Shown here in pieces: positions 32,799-42,284 of a DNA stretch of 64,000 nucleotides. A program made the translations under genes and the position numbers. The stretch is from Methanofollis sp. UBA420 (GTDB taxonomy: Archaea; Halobacteriota; Methanomicrobia; Methanomicrobiales; Methanofollaceae): positions 1 to 64,000 of the forward strand of contig NZ_DAGX01000006.1 in the NCBI RefSeq assembly GCF_002498315.1, in the 5' to 3' direction. A model generated the notes under the pieces. That model saw nothing but the letters and a program-made list of their open reading frames with translations. It was not told where the DNA came from and did no database searches. Numbering within the stretch: position 1 is the first letter of the stretch; the number at the start of each line of letters is the position of its first letter.

Positions 32799-32934
32799 TC
32801 CCGGACAGGTTGATATCAGGTGCGCCTCAGGGACTTCCCGGGATCGAGAGAATCGAGAAAAATATCGCCCAATTTTAATCTCTGATCGATTTAAAGGGAT
32901 TATTTCCCATAGGGCCGAACAGACAGATATAAAA

Positions 32935-33441
32935 ATGACTGTGGGCGATACCCTCAACATGAAAGGGGAAACAGCCCTGGGCATCATCACAGTTCTGACA
33001 TTTCTCTTCATCCTCGTCTTCCTCCTCGTCACCAGCGGGGCAGGCGGAGAAACAGCCGTCCCCACCACAGACCCCGGCGCGGCGGTGGTGACCCCTGCAT
33101 CGGCACAGACACCGGCCCCCCTGCCCACATATACCCCGGCAGGGGAAACTGCCGATCCGGTCACCGGCAGATGGGTCTCCGACCCGCCATCTCACGAGGA
33201 ACTCGACCTCCGCCCTGACGGCACCGGCACCCTCACGGCCGTCCCCGAGAACCTCACAGGGGAGGCACGCACGCATGCGGTGGTCTGGGAGGAGGACACG
33301 GCCACCAGGGTCGAAGGAATGCGCACGTACCGCCTCACCGTCCTCGGCAATACCGAATCCATCCTCTACCTCAGGAACAGGACCGACACCCTCTCCAGAA
33401 ACGGCCTCGGGATCGCCCTGACGTACACGCGGTCTCCATAA
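32935..33441 (+). CDS. Membrane-anchored protein of unknown function
   Basis: This 168-residue protein has one hydrophobic N-terminal segment (~16-33, LGIITVLTFLFILVFLLV), then a Thr/Pro/Ala-rich linker, typical of archaeal surface-tethered proteins. A small beta domain follows (DPVTGRWVSDPPSHEELDL, DGTGTLTAVPENL, YRLTVLGNTESILYL), resembling small surface beta-sandwich modules. The domain is probably external. The alternative start at 32959 (MKGETALG) removes eight residues. I cannot name a family. Confidence 0.6.
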   Translation: MTVGDTLNMKGETALGIITVLTFLFILVFLLVTSGAGGETAVPTTDPGAAVVTPASAQTPAPLPTYTPAGETADPVTGRWVSDPPSHEELDLRPDGTGTLTAVPENLTGEARTHAVVWEEDTATRVEGMRTYRLTVLGNTESILYLRNRTDTLSRNGLGIALTYTRSP

Positions 33442-33478
33442 CACAGGTTTTTCTCCGCAGGGGAGGATATCTGCAGGC

Positions 33479-35314
33479 ATGATCCCGCAGCCATCTTTCC
33501 TGCCCATGACCCGCGAGGAGGCCGACGCACTCGGCATCGGGGAGTTCGACGTCATCCTCATTACAGGCGACGCCTATGTCGACCACCCCTCCTTCGGGAC
33601 CGCGATCATCGGGAGAGTGCTCTGGGACGCGGGCTACAAAGTCGGCGTCATCGCGCAGCCGGACTGGAAAAAGCCTGATGACTTCCTCCGTCTTGGCAGG
33701 CCCAGGCTCTTTTTCAGCATCTCTTCGGGGAACGTGGACTCGATGGTCAATGCCTTCACGCCGCGGAAGAAGCGGCGGAGCACAGACGCCTACTCCCCGG
33801 GCGGGCGGCCCCGCCGCCCGGACAGGGCAACGATTGTCTACGCAAACATGGTCAGATCCCTCTTCCCGGGCACCCCGATCATCCTCGGGGGCATCGAGGC
33901 AAGCCTGCGCCGCTTCGCCCACTATGACCACTGGTCTGACTCGGTCCGCCAGGCGGTCCTTGCCGACGCCCCCGCAGACGCCCTCGTCTACGGGATGGGG
34001 GAGAGGCAGGTCGTCGAGATCGCCGGGCGCCTTGCCGCAGGAAAAGACCTGCAAGGGATCCGGGGGACCGCGGTGACGATCTCTGTCGCGGAGTGGCGGG
34101 AGACAGATCCCGCGGGGATGGTCGTCATCCCCGGCTACCCTGAGGTGCGCGAGAGCCCGGAGGCCTATGCCCGGGCCTTCGCCCTCCATGCACGGGAGCA
34201 GGACCCGGTCCGCGGCAGGACAGTCGTCCAGCCTCACCCGAAGACCGTCATCGTCCAGTACCCGCCGGCCCTCCCCCTGGACACCGCCGCGCTCGACCAT
34301 GTCTACGCACTCCCGTACACCCGGGCCGCGCACCCGTCGTACAGGGAACCTATCCCTGCCCTCGAACCGGTGCAGTTCTCCATCACCACACACCGCGGCT
34401 GCTTCGGCTCCTGCTCCTTCTGCGCCCTCACTCATCATCAGGGCCGGATCATCCAGAGCCGGAGCCCCACCTCGATCCTCGCAGAGGCGCGGCGCCTCGC
34501 AGCAATGCCCGGGTTCAAAGGCGTGATCCAGGACGTCGGCGGACCGACCGCGGACATGTACGGTCTCTCCTGCCCGCAGTGGGAGAAGCATGGTGCCTGC
34601 CCGGACAGGCGGTGCAGCCCGGACTGCCCGAACCTTGCGACCTCGCATGCCGCCCAGATAGACCTCCTGCGCCAGTTGCGGACACTTTCAGGGGTGCGGC
34701 AGGTGCACATCCAGTCAGGGATCAGGTACGACCTCGCCCTTGCCGACCCCGCGTACATCGACGAGATCGCCGCTCACCATGTCTCCGGCCACCTCAAGGT
34801 CGCCCCCGAGCACATTGCAAAACAGGTGACCACCCTCATGAACAAACCGGGCAGGGAGGTCTTCGACCGCTTCAAGGAGCGTTTTGCGGCGGCGAGCAGA
34901 AAGGCCGGGAAAGAGCAGTACCTCCTCCCGTACCTCATGTCAGGCCACCCCGGCTGCACCATCCAGGACAGTATCGAACTCGCCGAGTACATCAGGGACA
35001 ACCGCCTGTACACCGAGCAGGTGCAGGACTTTACCCCGACGCCAATGACCCGCTCGACCTGCATGTACGCCACCGGAATCGACCCCATGACAATGGAGCA
35101 GATCCATGTCCCGGCAGGGCGGGAGAAGGAGGTCCAGCGGGCGCTCCTCCAGTACAGGGACCCGAAGAACCGCGGCCTTGTCGCGGAAGGACTGCATCAG
35201 GCCAGGCGGGAAGACCTCATCGGCAGCGGCTGGGCCTGCCTCGTTCCGGCACGGCATGACAGGCCAGAGAGGGAGAGGGCGGAGACACAGAGGCGGAGCG
35301 GGCGCAGACGATGA
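33479..35314 (+). CDS. YgiQ-family radical SAM protein
   Basis: A 611-residue member of the YgiQ (UPF0313) radical SAM family. An N-terminal B12-binding-like region includes FDVILITGDAYVDHPSFG and ILGGIEASLRRFAHYDHW. The radical SAM motif CFGSCSFC lies at about residues 307-314, within TTHRGCFGSCSFCAL. The family C-terminal part carries LKVAPEHIAKQVT and YLMSGHPGCTIQDS. The extra cysteines in CPQWEKHGACPDRRCSPDC may bind another metal centre. The reaction is unknown. It overlaps the next frame by four bases (ATGA at 35311) and may be co-transcribed with the DUF2117-like and nreA genes. Confidence 0.9.
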   Translation: MIPQPSFLPMTREEADALGIGEFDVILITGDAYVDHPSFGTAIIGRVLWDAGYKVGVIAQPDWKKPDDFLRLGRPRLFFSISSGNVDSMVNAFTPRKKRRSTDAYSPGGRPRRPDRATIVYANMVRSLFPGTPIILGGIEASLRRFAHYDHWSDSVRQAVLADAPADALVYGMGERQVVEIAGRLAAGKDLQGIRGTAVTISVAEWRETDPAGMVVIPGYPEVRESPEAYARAFALHAREQDPVRGRTVVQPHPKTVIVQYPPALPLDTAALDHVYALPYTRAAHPSYREPIPALEPVQFSITTHRGCFGSCSFCALTHHQGRIIQSRSPTSILAEARRLAAMPGFKGVIQDVGGPTADMYGLSCPQWEKHGACPDRRCSPDCPNLATSHAAQIDLLRQLRTLSGVRQVHIQSGIRYDLALADPAYIDEIAAHHVSGHLKVAPEHIAKQVTTLMNKPGREVFDRFKERFAAASRKAGKEQYLLPYLMSGHPGCTIQDSIELAEYIRDNRLYTEQVQDFTPTPMTRSTCMYATGIDPMTMEQIHVPAGREKEVQRALLQYRDPKNRGLVAEGLHQARREDLIGSGWACLVPARHDRPERERAETQRRSGRRR

Positions 35315-35355
35315 CGCCAGTGGATTTTTGTCAGGGAAGGTCCACACATTCAGGT

Positions 35356-36393
35356 ATGGATACCGGGGAAACGCTCGCCATGATCGTCCACGGCCCCGAC
35401 CCCTTCGACTGCGGGGACGTCGGGAGACTCCTTGCATCCCTCGGCGATGTGCGCATCATCGTCGCCGGAGTGATGGGCCGGACCGCCGCGGAGGAGTCGG
35501 GCCTCCCCTGTGAATACTGTGGCGTCCCCCCGAGCCAGGTGCTTGCCCACATCGACGGCCCGGCCTTCCTCCTCAACCGCGGGAAGACCCCCGAATCAGG
35601 CCGGGTCTTCGGCGGGATCGTCGCCGGGAGACTCGGGCGCGGCCTTGTCCACGTTGAGTGCACGCCCGGGACGGTCTTCTGCTGGAACGAGGGGGACACC
35701 GTCCTTGCAGCATGCCTCGCCTCAGTCCTCGGCTACACGGTCGAGGAGGTCAGGGCCGTCCCCCCGGACAGCGGTTCTGTGCGGGAGGTCAGGGGGTGCG
35801 TCCCGGGAGAACCGGTCTTTGTCAACGGGATCGTCATCGGGAGAGCGACGACCGGGACCGTCGTGCTGCGCGAGAGGTACGGCGCAGTCGAGGCTGTCTC
35901 CGGGCTTCTGGTCAAGCCCCACGGCCTTGAGAAACTCGCCCGCTCAGGGCCGGTCTCCCTTGCCCATGCCTGGTGCAAGAGCGGCCAGATCAGGCAACAC
36001 GCCCCGGCACAGGGCGGAAAGGTGCAGGAGGAGGGGCGGGTGATCGTCCTCGACCACTGCGGCCACCGCTTCTATGAACGGCTCGCCCCTGAAACCTGCG
36101 GCGTGCTCGCCATCGGCGACGACACCACAGCCGTGGCCGGGCACATCGCCGCTCACCTCGGCATCCCCGTGCTCGGCATCACCGACGGCGACAGAGATGG
36201 GGTGGTCGGCGGCACCTTCCCGAAAGGTTCGGTCGTGCTCGCCGTGACCACAGGGCGAGACGACGAGGTCGGCCTCGATATCGCCGGGACAATTCCTGAT
36301 GGAAAAACAGACTGGGACAAATGGATTGCCGGAGCCCTCAAGATGGTGGAGGACAGGGCTGAGATCGTCCTCGACCAGAGGCGACAATCATGA
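35356..36393 (+). CDS. DUF2117-like methanogen protein
   Basis: I tentatively place this protein in the archaeal DUF2117 family on the start LAMIVHGPDPFDCGDVGRLL and the body (IIVAGVMGRTAAEESGL, LITDG-like GITDGDRDGVVGG near the C-terminus). It contains several cysteines (LPCEYCGV, ECTPGTVFCW) that might bind metal. Function is unknown. The frame begins at 35311, overlapping ygiQ, but the first 15 residues look unconserved and the ATG at 35356 (MDTGETLAMIVHG, preceded by CAGGT) is more likely. It ends overlapping nreA by four bases. Confidence 0.65.
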   Translation: MDTGETLAMIVHGPDPFDCGDVGRLLASLGDVRIIVAGVMGRTAAEESGLPCEYCGVPPSQVLAHIDGPAFLLNRGKTPESGRVFGGIVAGRLGRGLVHVECTPGTVFCWNEGDTVLAACLASVLGYTVEEVRAVPPDSGSVREVRGCVPGEPVFVNGIVIGRATTGTVVLRERYGAVEAVSGLLVKPHGLEKLARSGPVSLAHAWCKSGQIRQHAPAQGGKVQEEGRVIVLDHCGHRFYERLAPETCGVLAIGDDTTAVAGHIAAHLGIPVLGITDGDRDGVVGGTFPKGSVVLAVTTGRDDEVGLDIAGTIPDGKTDWDKWIAGALKMVEDRAEIVLDQRRQS

Positions 36394-37544
36394 TGCGATG
36401 TGCCGAATGCAAGGGAAAACTTCTTTGCGGGCTCCCGAAGTGCCCGATCATGAGCAGGTTCCATGCCCAGGTGCGAACCGCTGCCAGGGGCACGAGTTAT
36501 ATGGGATCGGCCCCGTCGGTCTTTGTCGGTTCGGCCGGGTATCCGGCAGTCTCGGCAGGGCCATTGATGGTCAACGACCCCGACCTCCCGCCCCTCTGGA
36601 TGGCGCAGGGCCTCTCCATCGACGACATCGTCGGCATCAGGGCGCGGACGATCCGGGGCACCGCACGGCCGGACGCGGTTTCCGACCAGATTCAGGAGAT
36701 CGCACTCTCCTCCCGGCCCCTCGATATCGAGGCGGCCTTCGAGCGCCCGATCAGCTTCGACCTCCGCTTCGACGGCACGGTCACGCCGGTCGGACTCTCG
36801 GGGAGCATCAGGAAACTTGACGTGCTGGACAATGCACGTGTCGACCGGGTCGTCGACCGCGTCACCTCAGACAGTGACCTCACGGCGACCGAGGCCTGTG
36901 TGACCCTCGGTTCGGAGGGGGTCGACGTCTACCAGATCGCACAGATGATGAGTGCAGGGCTCCTTGGCAGGCAACGTCGCATCGTCCCGACCAGGTGGTC
37001 GATCACCGCCGTCGACGACACCGTCGGCACCGGGTTGAAGAGGCGGATCGCCCGATTTCAGCCTGCAAGCGAGATCGAATTCTTCGCCGCCACGGCCTAT
37101 GGGAACACGATGGCCGTCATCCTCGTCCCGGGCGACTGGAAGTTCGAGATGATCGAGATCTGGGGGAAGCACTCTCTCTGGTCGGGAGAGGAGGAGACAA
37201 TCGTCCAGGACATCGAGGGGAAGAAGAGGGGCGGCTACTCCCCCATCGGCGGGGCCTATTACGCGGCCCGCCTCGCCGTCGCCGAGCACCTCGCACGCGC
37301 AGGGAGATCGGCGCGGGTTGTCGTGGTGCGGTACGCGGGCAGCGACTACTGGGCGCCCCTCGGATCCTGGGTGATCAGGGAGGCGACCAGACAGGCGATG
37401 AAACAGGCACCTGTCAGGTGCGGGGATCTGAAGGAGGCAATGACGCGGGTGGACGACGTGATCGGGTCGCCACAGTGGCGGCAGAAGAGCAGACTCATCC
37501 CGGAGATGCTATCGCAGAGGTCGTTATTTGAATTTTTTGGATAA
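36390..37544 (+). CDS. nreA: DNA repair protein NreA
   Basis: A 384-residue archaeal Nre protein. The N-terminal zinc-type motif is CAECKGKLLCGLPKCP. Conserved segments MGSAPSVFVGSAGYP and RVVVVRYAGSDYWAPLGSWV follow. The C-terminus QRSLFEFFG is a PCNA-interacting (PIP) box, Q..L..FF. In haloarchaea NreA aids repair of interstrand-type damage together with PCNA. It overlaps the previous gene (ATGA) and ends in TAATG, shared with an upstream start of the next frame. Confidence 0.93.
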   Translation: MMRCAECKGKLLCGLPKCPIMSRFHAQVRTAARGTSYMGSAPSVFVGSAGYPAVSAGPLMVNDPDLPPLWMAQGLSIDDIVGIRARTIRGTARPDAVSDQIQEIALSSRPLDIEAAFERPISFDLRFDGTVTPVGLSGSIRKLDVLDNARVDRVVDRVTSDSDLTATEACVTLGSEGVDVYQIAQMMSAGLLGRQRRIVPTRWSITAVDDTVGTGLKRRIARFQPASEIEFFAATAYGNTMAVILVPGDWKFEMIEIWGKHSLWSGEEETIVQDIEGKKRGGYSPIGGAYYAARLAVAEHLARAGRSARVVVVRYAGSDYWAPLGSWVIREATRQAMKQAPVRCGDLKEAMTRVDDVIGSPQWRQKSRLIPEMLSQRSLFEFFG

Positions 37545-37600
37545 TGTCACTGCAATCTAAACATAAAACTATTTATTTTTCCAACTCGAAAAAAAGGAAT

Positions 37601-38389
37601 ATGTATCGGTACGGGATCGCACCCCTCCTTCTTGCCACCCTGGTATCCGCGGTCTCTGCGCTGAACACGCCAGCGGCCACGGTCACACCGACTTTCTCCA
37701 GCGAGGATCTCTACACCCTCTTCATTGGCGGGATCATCTACCTGAACCTCTTTGCCGTCTTCCTTGCCCATATCCTCAAGAAGGGAGGATACGTCACCAA
37801 CCGCCCACCGATCGTGCGAGGCGTTGCCATCCTCCTTGGCATCGCTGCCGTCGGCATCGGAAGCGTCTTCATCGTCTTCACCGCGATGGTGCTCCTCGCC
37901 GAACTCGGCATCGTCCCCCTATTCTCATGGACAGAGGATTTTTTCGCCTATTTCCTCTCTGACATCATCCCCGTATATACGGGGGCCCCTGAATTCTCGA
38001 TGACTGCAGGTCTCCTCGTCGCCGCGGCCGCAGGCTTTGTATCGTTCCTCCTCGGTTCCGTTCTTCTCGTGCGAAACACAGGCGATGTGAGTTTTGCCAA
38101 GGTCGCCATGCCGACAGCGAGCGGATCGGTCGTTCAGAACAAAGCAGACAGGTCCGACGAACCCCTCAACCCGACACTCTCTTTCAGGGTGGAAAACCGC
38201 CGGACGCAGGAACCGGCGCCCGACGTAAAGTTGATGCTCAGGCAGCGGGAGGGTATGCGCTTCCACACAAAGTTCACCGACTTCAATGGCGAGGTCACCT
38301 TCACCAATGTTGAAGGTTATGGCTCGGAGTACTACGCCTATGTGGAAGGGGATGAAAACAGGACGGTGTACAGGGTCATAAGAATTTGA
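37601..38389 (+). CDS. Membrane protein with a C-terminal Ig-like domain, unknown function
   Basis: From the ATG at 37601 (262 residues) a signal-like segment (MYRYGIAPLLLATLVSAVSA) is followed by three or four membrane helices (IIYLNLFAVFLAHIL; VAILLGIAAVGIGSVFIVFTAM). The C-terminal ~70 residues (LSFRVENRRTQEPAPDVKLML, TDFNGEVTFTNV) look like a carboxypeptidase-regulatory/Ig-type beta sandwich. ATTTATTTTT (37571-37580) lies about 25 nt before this ATG, supporting it over the ATG at 37544. Its end overlaps the ligase gene by 14 bp on the other strand. Confidence 0.62.
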   Translation: MYRYGIAPLLLATLVSAVSALNTPAATVTPTFSSEDLYTLFIGGIIYLNLFAVFLAHILKKGGYVTNRPPIVRGVAILLGIAAVGIGSVFIVFTAMVLLAELGIVPLFSWTEDFFAYFLSDIIPVYTGAPEFSMTAGLLVAAAAGFVSFLLGSVLLVRNTGDVSFAKVAMPTASGSVVQNKADRSDEPLNPTLSFRVENRRTQEPAPDVKLMLRQREGMRFHTKFTDFNGEVTFTNVEGYGSEYYAYVEGDENRTVYRVIRI

Positions 38390-40016
38390 GCTGCCTTTCG
38401 TACCTGGCGGCAAGACCCTCCACCGTCTCCACCTCGGCCACGCCCTTGTCCTCCCGCAACCGCACAAACCTGGGGAAGCGGAGGGCATAGCCGCTCGTAT
38501 AGGTCGGGCTCTTCTGGACCTCGGCGTACCCGACCTCAAAGACGACCTCTGGCTCGAAGACGACTTCTTTCCCTTTTTCGGCGATGACAAGATCCTTGAA
38601 CACCGCATAGAACGCTGCGAGTTGGTCGTCGGAAAATCCTGTCGCCACCTTGCCGACCGGCAGGAGTACGCCCTCGTCCTGGCAGGCAAGGAGGAAGGAG
38701 CCAAAGATATGGGCGCGACGCCCCTCGCCCCACTCGGCGCCGACGACCGCAAGGTCGATGGTATCCACCGCAGGCTTGACCTTGATCCAGTTTCTGCCCC
38801 GCACCCCCGGCGTATAGGCGGCGCTCCTCACCTTCACCATCACGCCCTCATGTCCGGCGTCCAGGGCCTCTTGATAGACCTTCTCCAGGGTGGGGACGTC
38901 GTCGCCCACCCACTGCGGGGCGACGTAGCCGGAGAGGACCGTCTCCAGGATGGCGCGGCGCTCGATAAAGGGCCGGTCGATGAGGGTCTCGCCGTCGAGG
39001 TACATGATGTCGAAGACATTCGGGACGAGTTCCACCCGTCCGATCGCCTCCTCCACCTCGTGCTTCCTGCGGAAACGGTGCAGGACAAACTGGAAGGGAC
39101 GGGGCTTCCCGTCTTTCACGGCGATCACCTCGCCGTCCAGGATCACGTCGTGGCCGGTGGCCGCGCAGAGCATCTCGATGACGTCGGGGACCGCTCCTGT
39201 CACCTCCTCCAGTTTCCGGGAGTACATACGGCAGTCGTCGCCAACCTTGTGGAACTGGAAGCGTGTGCCATCATATTTGTACTCGACGGCGACGGCGCCG
39301 TGGTCCCCGACCATCTCGGTGATGGTGCCCTGCTGAGCGAGCATCATCTTCACCGGGTGGAAGGGCTCGATGCGGACATCCCTGAGGGCCGCCTCTCCCT
39401 GACGGGCAAGGAGGGCGACTCTGCCAAGGTCGTTGATCGCCTGGTAGGCATGGGCGACGAGGGACTGGTCGACGGAAAAAGCCTTTGCAACGGCGTCCCG
39501 CACATTCCCCTCGCCGACCCCGATCCGCAGTTCTTCGAGGAGGAGGCGGGCGAGGTAGCGGCCGTCAAGGGGGCCGGCAGTGCCGAGGAGACCGCGCACG
39601 ATCTTCATCTTCTCGCGCTGTGACCGGCTGCCGTCGGTCGTTGCGATCCTGGTGAAGTCGGCAAAAACGCCGGTGAGGGTGAGAGACTCGGCAAAGAAGG
39701 ACATTTGAGTCTTTGTCGCAAGGAGGCGCTCGACCGCGAGGCCGACGTCCCCGGTTTCGTTCACCGCGGCGACGACCTCCTCCTTCTTCTTCCCCGCGAC
39801 ATAGCCGACGGCCTCGTACAGGAGGTTCGGGCCGATGCCGAGTTTGAGGGGGCTCCAGTCAGGGAAGACCCGTCCCATCACGAACCTGACAAAGACCGGC
39901 AGTTCGTCGTCCGAGAGACCGGGGAGGACGGAGGCGATGACGTCTATCATCTCCAGGCGCCCGCTGATCCCCTCGATCTGTTCACAAATGCGGGAAAAGT
40001 CCGTGAAGTCCATCAT
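38376..40016 (-). CDS. lig: ATP-dependent DNA ligase
   Basis: A 546-residue archaeal replicative-type ligase that seals nicks. An N-terminal DNA-binding domain (residues 1-~215) precedes the adenylation domain, whose AMP-accepting lysine is K247 in VEYKYDGTRFQ. Further nucleotidyltransferase motifs are VILDGEVIA, VFDIMYLDGETL and EGVMVKVR. The OB-fold end has RGRNWIKVKP. Length and order are standard. Its start overlaps the stop of the upstream MBL-hydrolase gene by four bases. Confidence 0.96.
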   Translation of the reverse strand: MMDFTDFSRICEQIEGISGRLEMIDVIASVLPGLSDDELPVFVRFVMGRVFPDWSPLKLGIGPNLLYEAVGYVAGKKKEEVVAAVNETGDVGLAVERLLATKTQMSFFAESLTLTGVFADFTRIATTDGSRSQREKMKIVRGLLGTAGPLDGRYLARLLLEELRIGVGEGNVRDAVAKAFSVDQSLVAHAYQAINDLGRVALLARQGEAALRDVRIEPFHPVKMMLAQQGTITEMVGDHGAVAVEYKYDGTRFQFHKVGDDCRMYSRKLEEVTGAVPDVIEMLCAATGHDVILDGEVIAVKDGKPRPFQFVLHRFRRKHEVEEAIGRVELVPNVFDIMYLDGETLIDRPFIERRAILETVLSGYVAPQWVGDDVPTLEKVYQEALDAGHEGVMVKVRSAAYTPGVRGRNWIKVKPAVDTIDLAVVGAEWGEGRRAHIFGSFLLACQDEGVLLPVGKVATGFSDDQLAAFYAVFKDLVIAEKGKEVVFEPEVVFEVGYAEVQKSPTYTSGYALRFPRFVRLREDKGVAEVETVEGLAARYERQLKFL

Positions 40017-40786
40017 AGGATCACCGGCCTCGATATCTCGTGCTGCCCGCTCACGACAAGGTCGGTGTCGTCGAGGTACAGGCCAAGACCGCCTTCTGCG
40101 GCGGCGACCGCCTTTTCAGGAGTGTTGTTCACCTCGGAGAGGTGAGCGAGGAAAACTGCGGAGAGATTTCCTCCGATGTCACCAAGGCAGGTAGCTGCAG
40201 CGGCGTTCGAGAGGTGGCCCCGCTTTGAGCGGATGCGCTCCTTGAGATAATAGGGATACGGCCCCTCTTCGAGCATCTGCGGGCAATGGTTGCTCTCCAG
40301 GACGACGGCGTCGCAGGTGCCGAGGGCGCGCTCGATGCCCGGCGTGACGATGCCGGTGTCGAGGCAACAGCCAAAGCCGACACCATCCTCCCGCACGCAG
40401 AAACCACATGGTTCTGAGGCGTCATGGACAGTCGCAAAGGGCGTGACCGAAAAATTTCCGAACGCGAGGGTTTCGCCGTACGTCGCCCGCACGGCCTCCA
40501 CCGGTTTTGCGGAGGTGCGCTTGTCCAGGAACGCACCGAGGGTCCCGCCTGTCCCGACGACCGGGACACCGAAGCGGCGCGCGAGGACGTCCACACCCCT
40601 GAGATGATCGATGTGCTCGTGGGTGACGAGGATCGCGCGGACCGCTTCCTCGTCGCCACCTGCCGCGGCAAGACGGGTGCGGATCTCCTTTGCCGAGAGC
40701 CCCGCGTCGATGAGGAGGGCACCGTCCTCCCCCTCGACATAGATAGAATTGCCCTTGCTCCCGCTGGCAAGGATGGTGATCTTCAT
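40013..40786 (-). CDS. MBL-fold metallo-hydrolase (WalJ/YycJ-like)
   Basis: A 257-residue metallo-beta-lactamase-fold protein beginning MKITILASGSKGNSIYVEG. The zinc motif THEHIDHLRGV is followed by TVHDASEPCGF, and late ligands lie in ESNHCPQML and AHLSEVNN. This is the pattern of the YycJ/WalJ group, suspected to be a 5'-exonuclease or RNA/DNA-processing hydrolase. Coupling with DNA ligase (4 nt overlap) supports a nucleic-acid role, which is inference. It is divergent from the ABC-class ATPase gene. Confidence 0.85.
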   Translation of the reverse strand: MKITILASGSKGNSIYVEGEDGALLIDAGLSAKEIRTRLAAAGGDEEAVRAILVTHEHIDHLRGVDVLARRFGVPVVGTGGTLGAFLDKRTSAKPVEAVRATYGETLAFGNFSVTPFATVHDASEPCGFCVREDGVGFGCCLDTGIVTPGIERALGTCDAVVLESNHCPQMLEEGPYPYYLKERIRSKRGHLSNAAAATCLGDIGGNLSAVFLAHLSEVNNTPEKAVAAAEGGLGLYLDDTDLVVSGQHEISRPVIL

Positions 40787-40880
40787 TGCAGTGTGATACG
40801 CTCTGCTCGGTTATAGTGCTTAACGAATAGGTGCGCCGCCATCGGCAGGGATTTCTTTCTCGATACCCGATAGATCCGTG

Positions 40881-42284
40881 ATGAGCGGCAGAGGATGGAT
40901 GGGTGCGACACCGGCAGTCCTTGCGGCGTGCAGAGATATGGTGGACGCACCGAAGGTGCGGGAGGGCGTGAACGCCTACTTTGTCCGCTCACCCGAGGGG
41001 GCGTGCCTCCAGTTCTCCGTCCCCCTCCTCCTCCCCTTCAGACCCGACATCGACCCACGCGGCGCCGATGGGGCGGTCTGGGCGGCGCTCGAGGCGGTGA
41101 AACGCGCTTCTCCCGCGGACGTACGGCTGCACCCCCTCGGCGGCCTCGACACAGACAGGCCCGCGGCATATGCGGGGGGGACCGAGCCAATCACCCTTGT
41201 CAGGTCGGCATCACGGGCAGGCACCGGCCTCTGGAAACCGGACGGGGAGAACTATCTCGACACCGCCGGCCTCCACTGCACCGTCCACGGGGCCATTCCG
41301 TACCCCGGGCCGCCCGGGGATGCAACGGCCCGCGAGGTCGCCGGGGCCGTTGCGGACCTTGCCGACGCGATCAGGGAAATAGTGCACCGGGTGCCGGCAC
41401 CTGATATTGCGGCCGCGGCGACACTCTCTCTCGACCAGAAACTTCTCAGGAAAGAACTCCCGGCAATGGATCTTGTCTGCTTCATCGGTGACAGTACCTG
41501 CCCGGCACGGGCCTTCACCCGCTTCAGGCAGCACCACCGCGTGGCCGGCCCGAAGGAAGGGGTGCATATCCCCTTCGTCTGCCCTGAGGAACTCGGGCCT
41601 GTCGAGGTCGACCTCCCGGCGAGCGGGAGGACGGTCGCCGGCCTTGGCATCCGTGAGAAGGAGGCCTTCGCCGTTGCGGGATCGAATGCCCAGGGAAAAA
41701 CGACTCTCCTCCAGGCAATCCTCGCGGGGGAGGACGACCACGCTCCCGGCGACGGTCGGGAACTCGTCGTCTCCGTGCGGGGTGCGCGGACCGCGGAAGC
41801 GGGAGGGCCCGACCTCCACGGCGCCGACGTGAGTCTTTTTTTCCAGAGTCTCCCTCCCGGCATGACAGGGACGCCGAAGGCCGCCTTCGGGAGGGGGAGC
41901 GGGTCGATGACGATGGCGGTGCAGGTGCAGGAGGCGGTGCGGACAGGCGCACCCCTCCTCCTCATCGACGAAGACAGGGCGGCGGCAAACCTCCTTGTCG
42001 CAAGTTGCCTGCAGGAGGCTGACGTGACCCCCCTCGCCACCCTCCTTGCGACGCGGCGGGACGCACTCGGGGAGTGCGCCTTCGTCTTCGCCGCCTCGTC
42101 CCTCGACTCCCTCATCGCCCGGGCAGACAGGATCCTCCTCCTCTCCGGCCACACGGCCGGGGCGGTCAGCCCCGCGGCCTTCAGGGCGCGGTACCTTCGA
42201 TACCTGAAGGGGCAGATGAAACAGGTTGGAGAAGGGGAAACGGAGGAAAAAAGACGGGATCAGCCCGACCGCACGTCCCTGTAA
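40881..42284 (+). CDS. Predicted ATPase of the ABC class (COG3044-like)
   Basis: A 467-residue protein resembling the free-standing 'ABC class' ATPases. The P-loop is AVAGSNAQGKTTLLQAI at about residue 260. The signature-like region GRGSGSMTMAVQVQEAV is followed by Walker B LLLIDEDRAAANLLV, the IDED.sA.N pattern of this family. The N-terminal half contains SFSDGSP-type family segments less clearly. No membrane partner is nearby; the biological role is unknown. ATG at 40881 or GTG at 40878 may start it. Its end overlaps the TiaS-like gene by 25 bp on the other strand. Confidence 0.78.
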   Translation: MSGRGWMGATPAVLAACRDMVDAPKVREGVNAYFVRSPEGACLQFSVPLLLPFRPDIDPRGADGAVWAALEAVKRASPADVRLHPLGGLDTDRPAAYAGGTEPITLVRSASRAGTGLWKPDGENYLDTAGLHCTVHGAIPYPGPPGDATAREVAGAVADLADAIREIVHRVPAPDIAAAATLSLDQKLLRKELPAMDLVCFIGDSTCPARAFTRFRQHHRVAGPKEGVHIPFVCPEELGPVEVDLPASGRTVAGLGIREKEAFAVAGSNAQGKTTLLQAILAGEDDHAPGDGRELVVSVRGARTAEAGGPDLHGADVSLFFQSLPPGMTGTPKAAFGRGSGSMTMAVQVQEAVRTGAPLLLIDEDRAAANLLVASCLQEADVTPLATLLATRRDALGECAFVFAASSLDSLIARADRILLLSGHTAGAVSPAAFRARYLRYLKGQMKQVGEGETEEKRRDQPDRTSL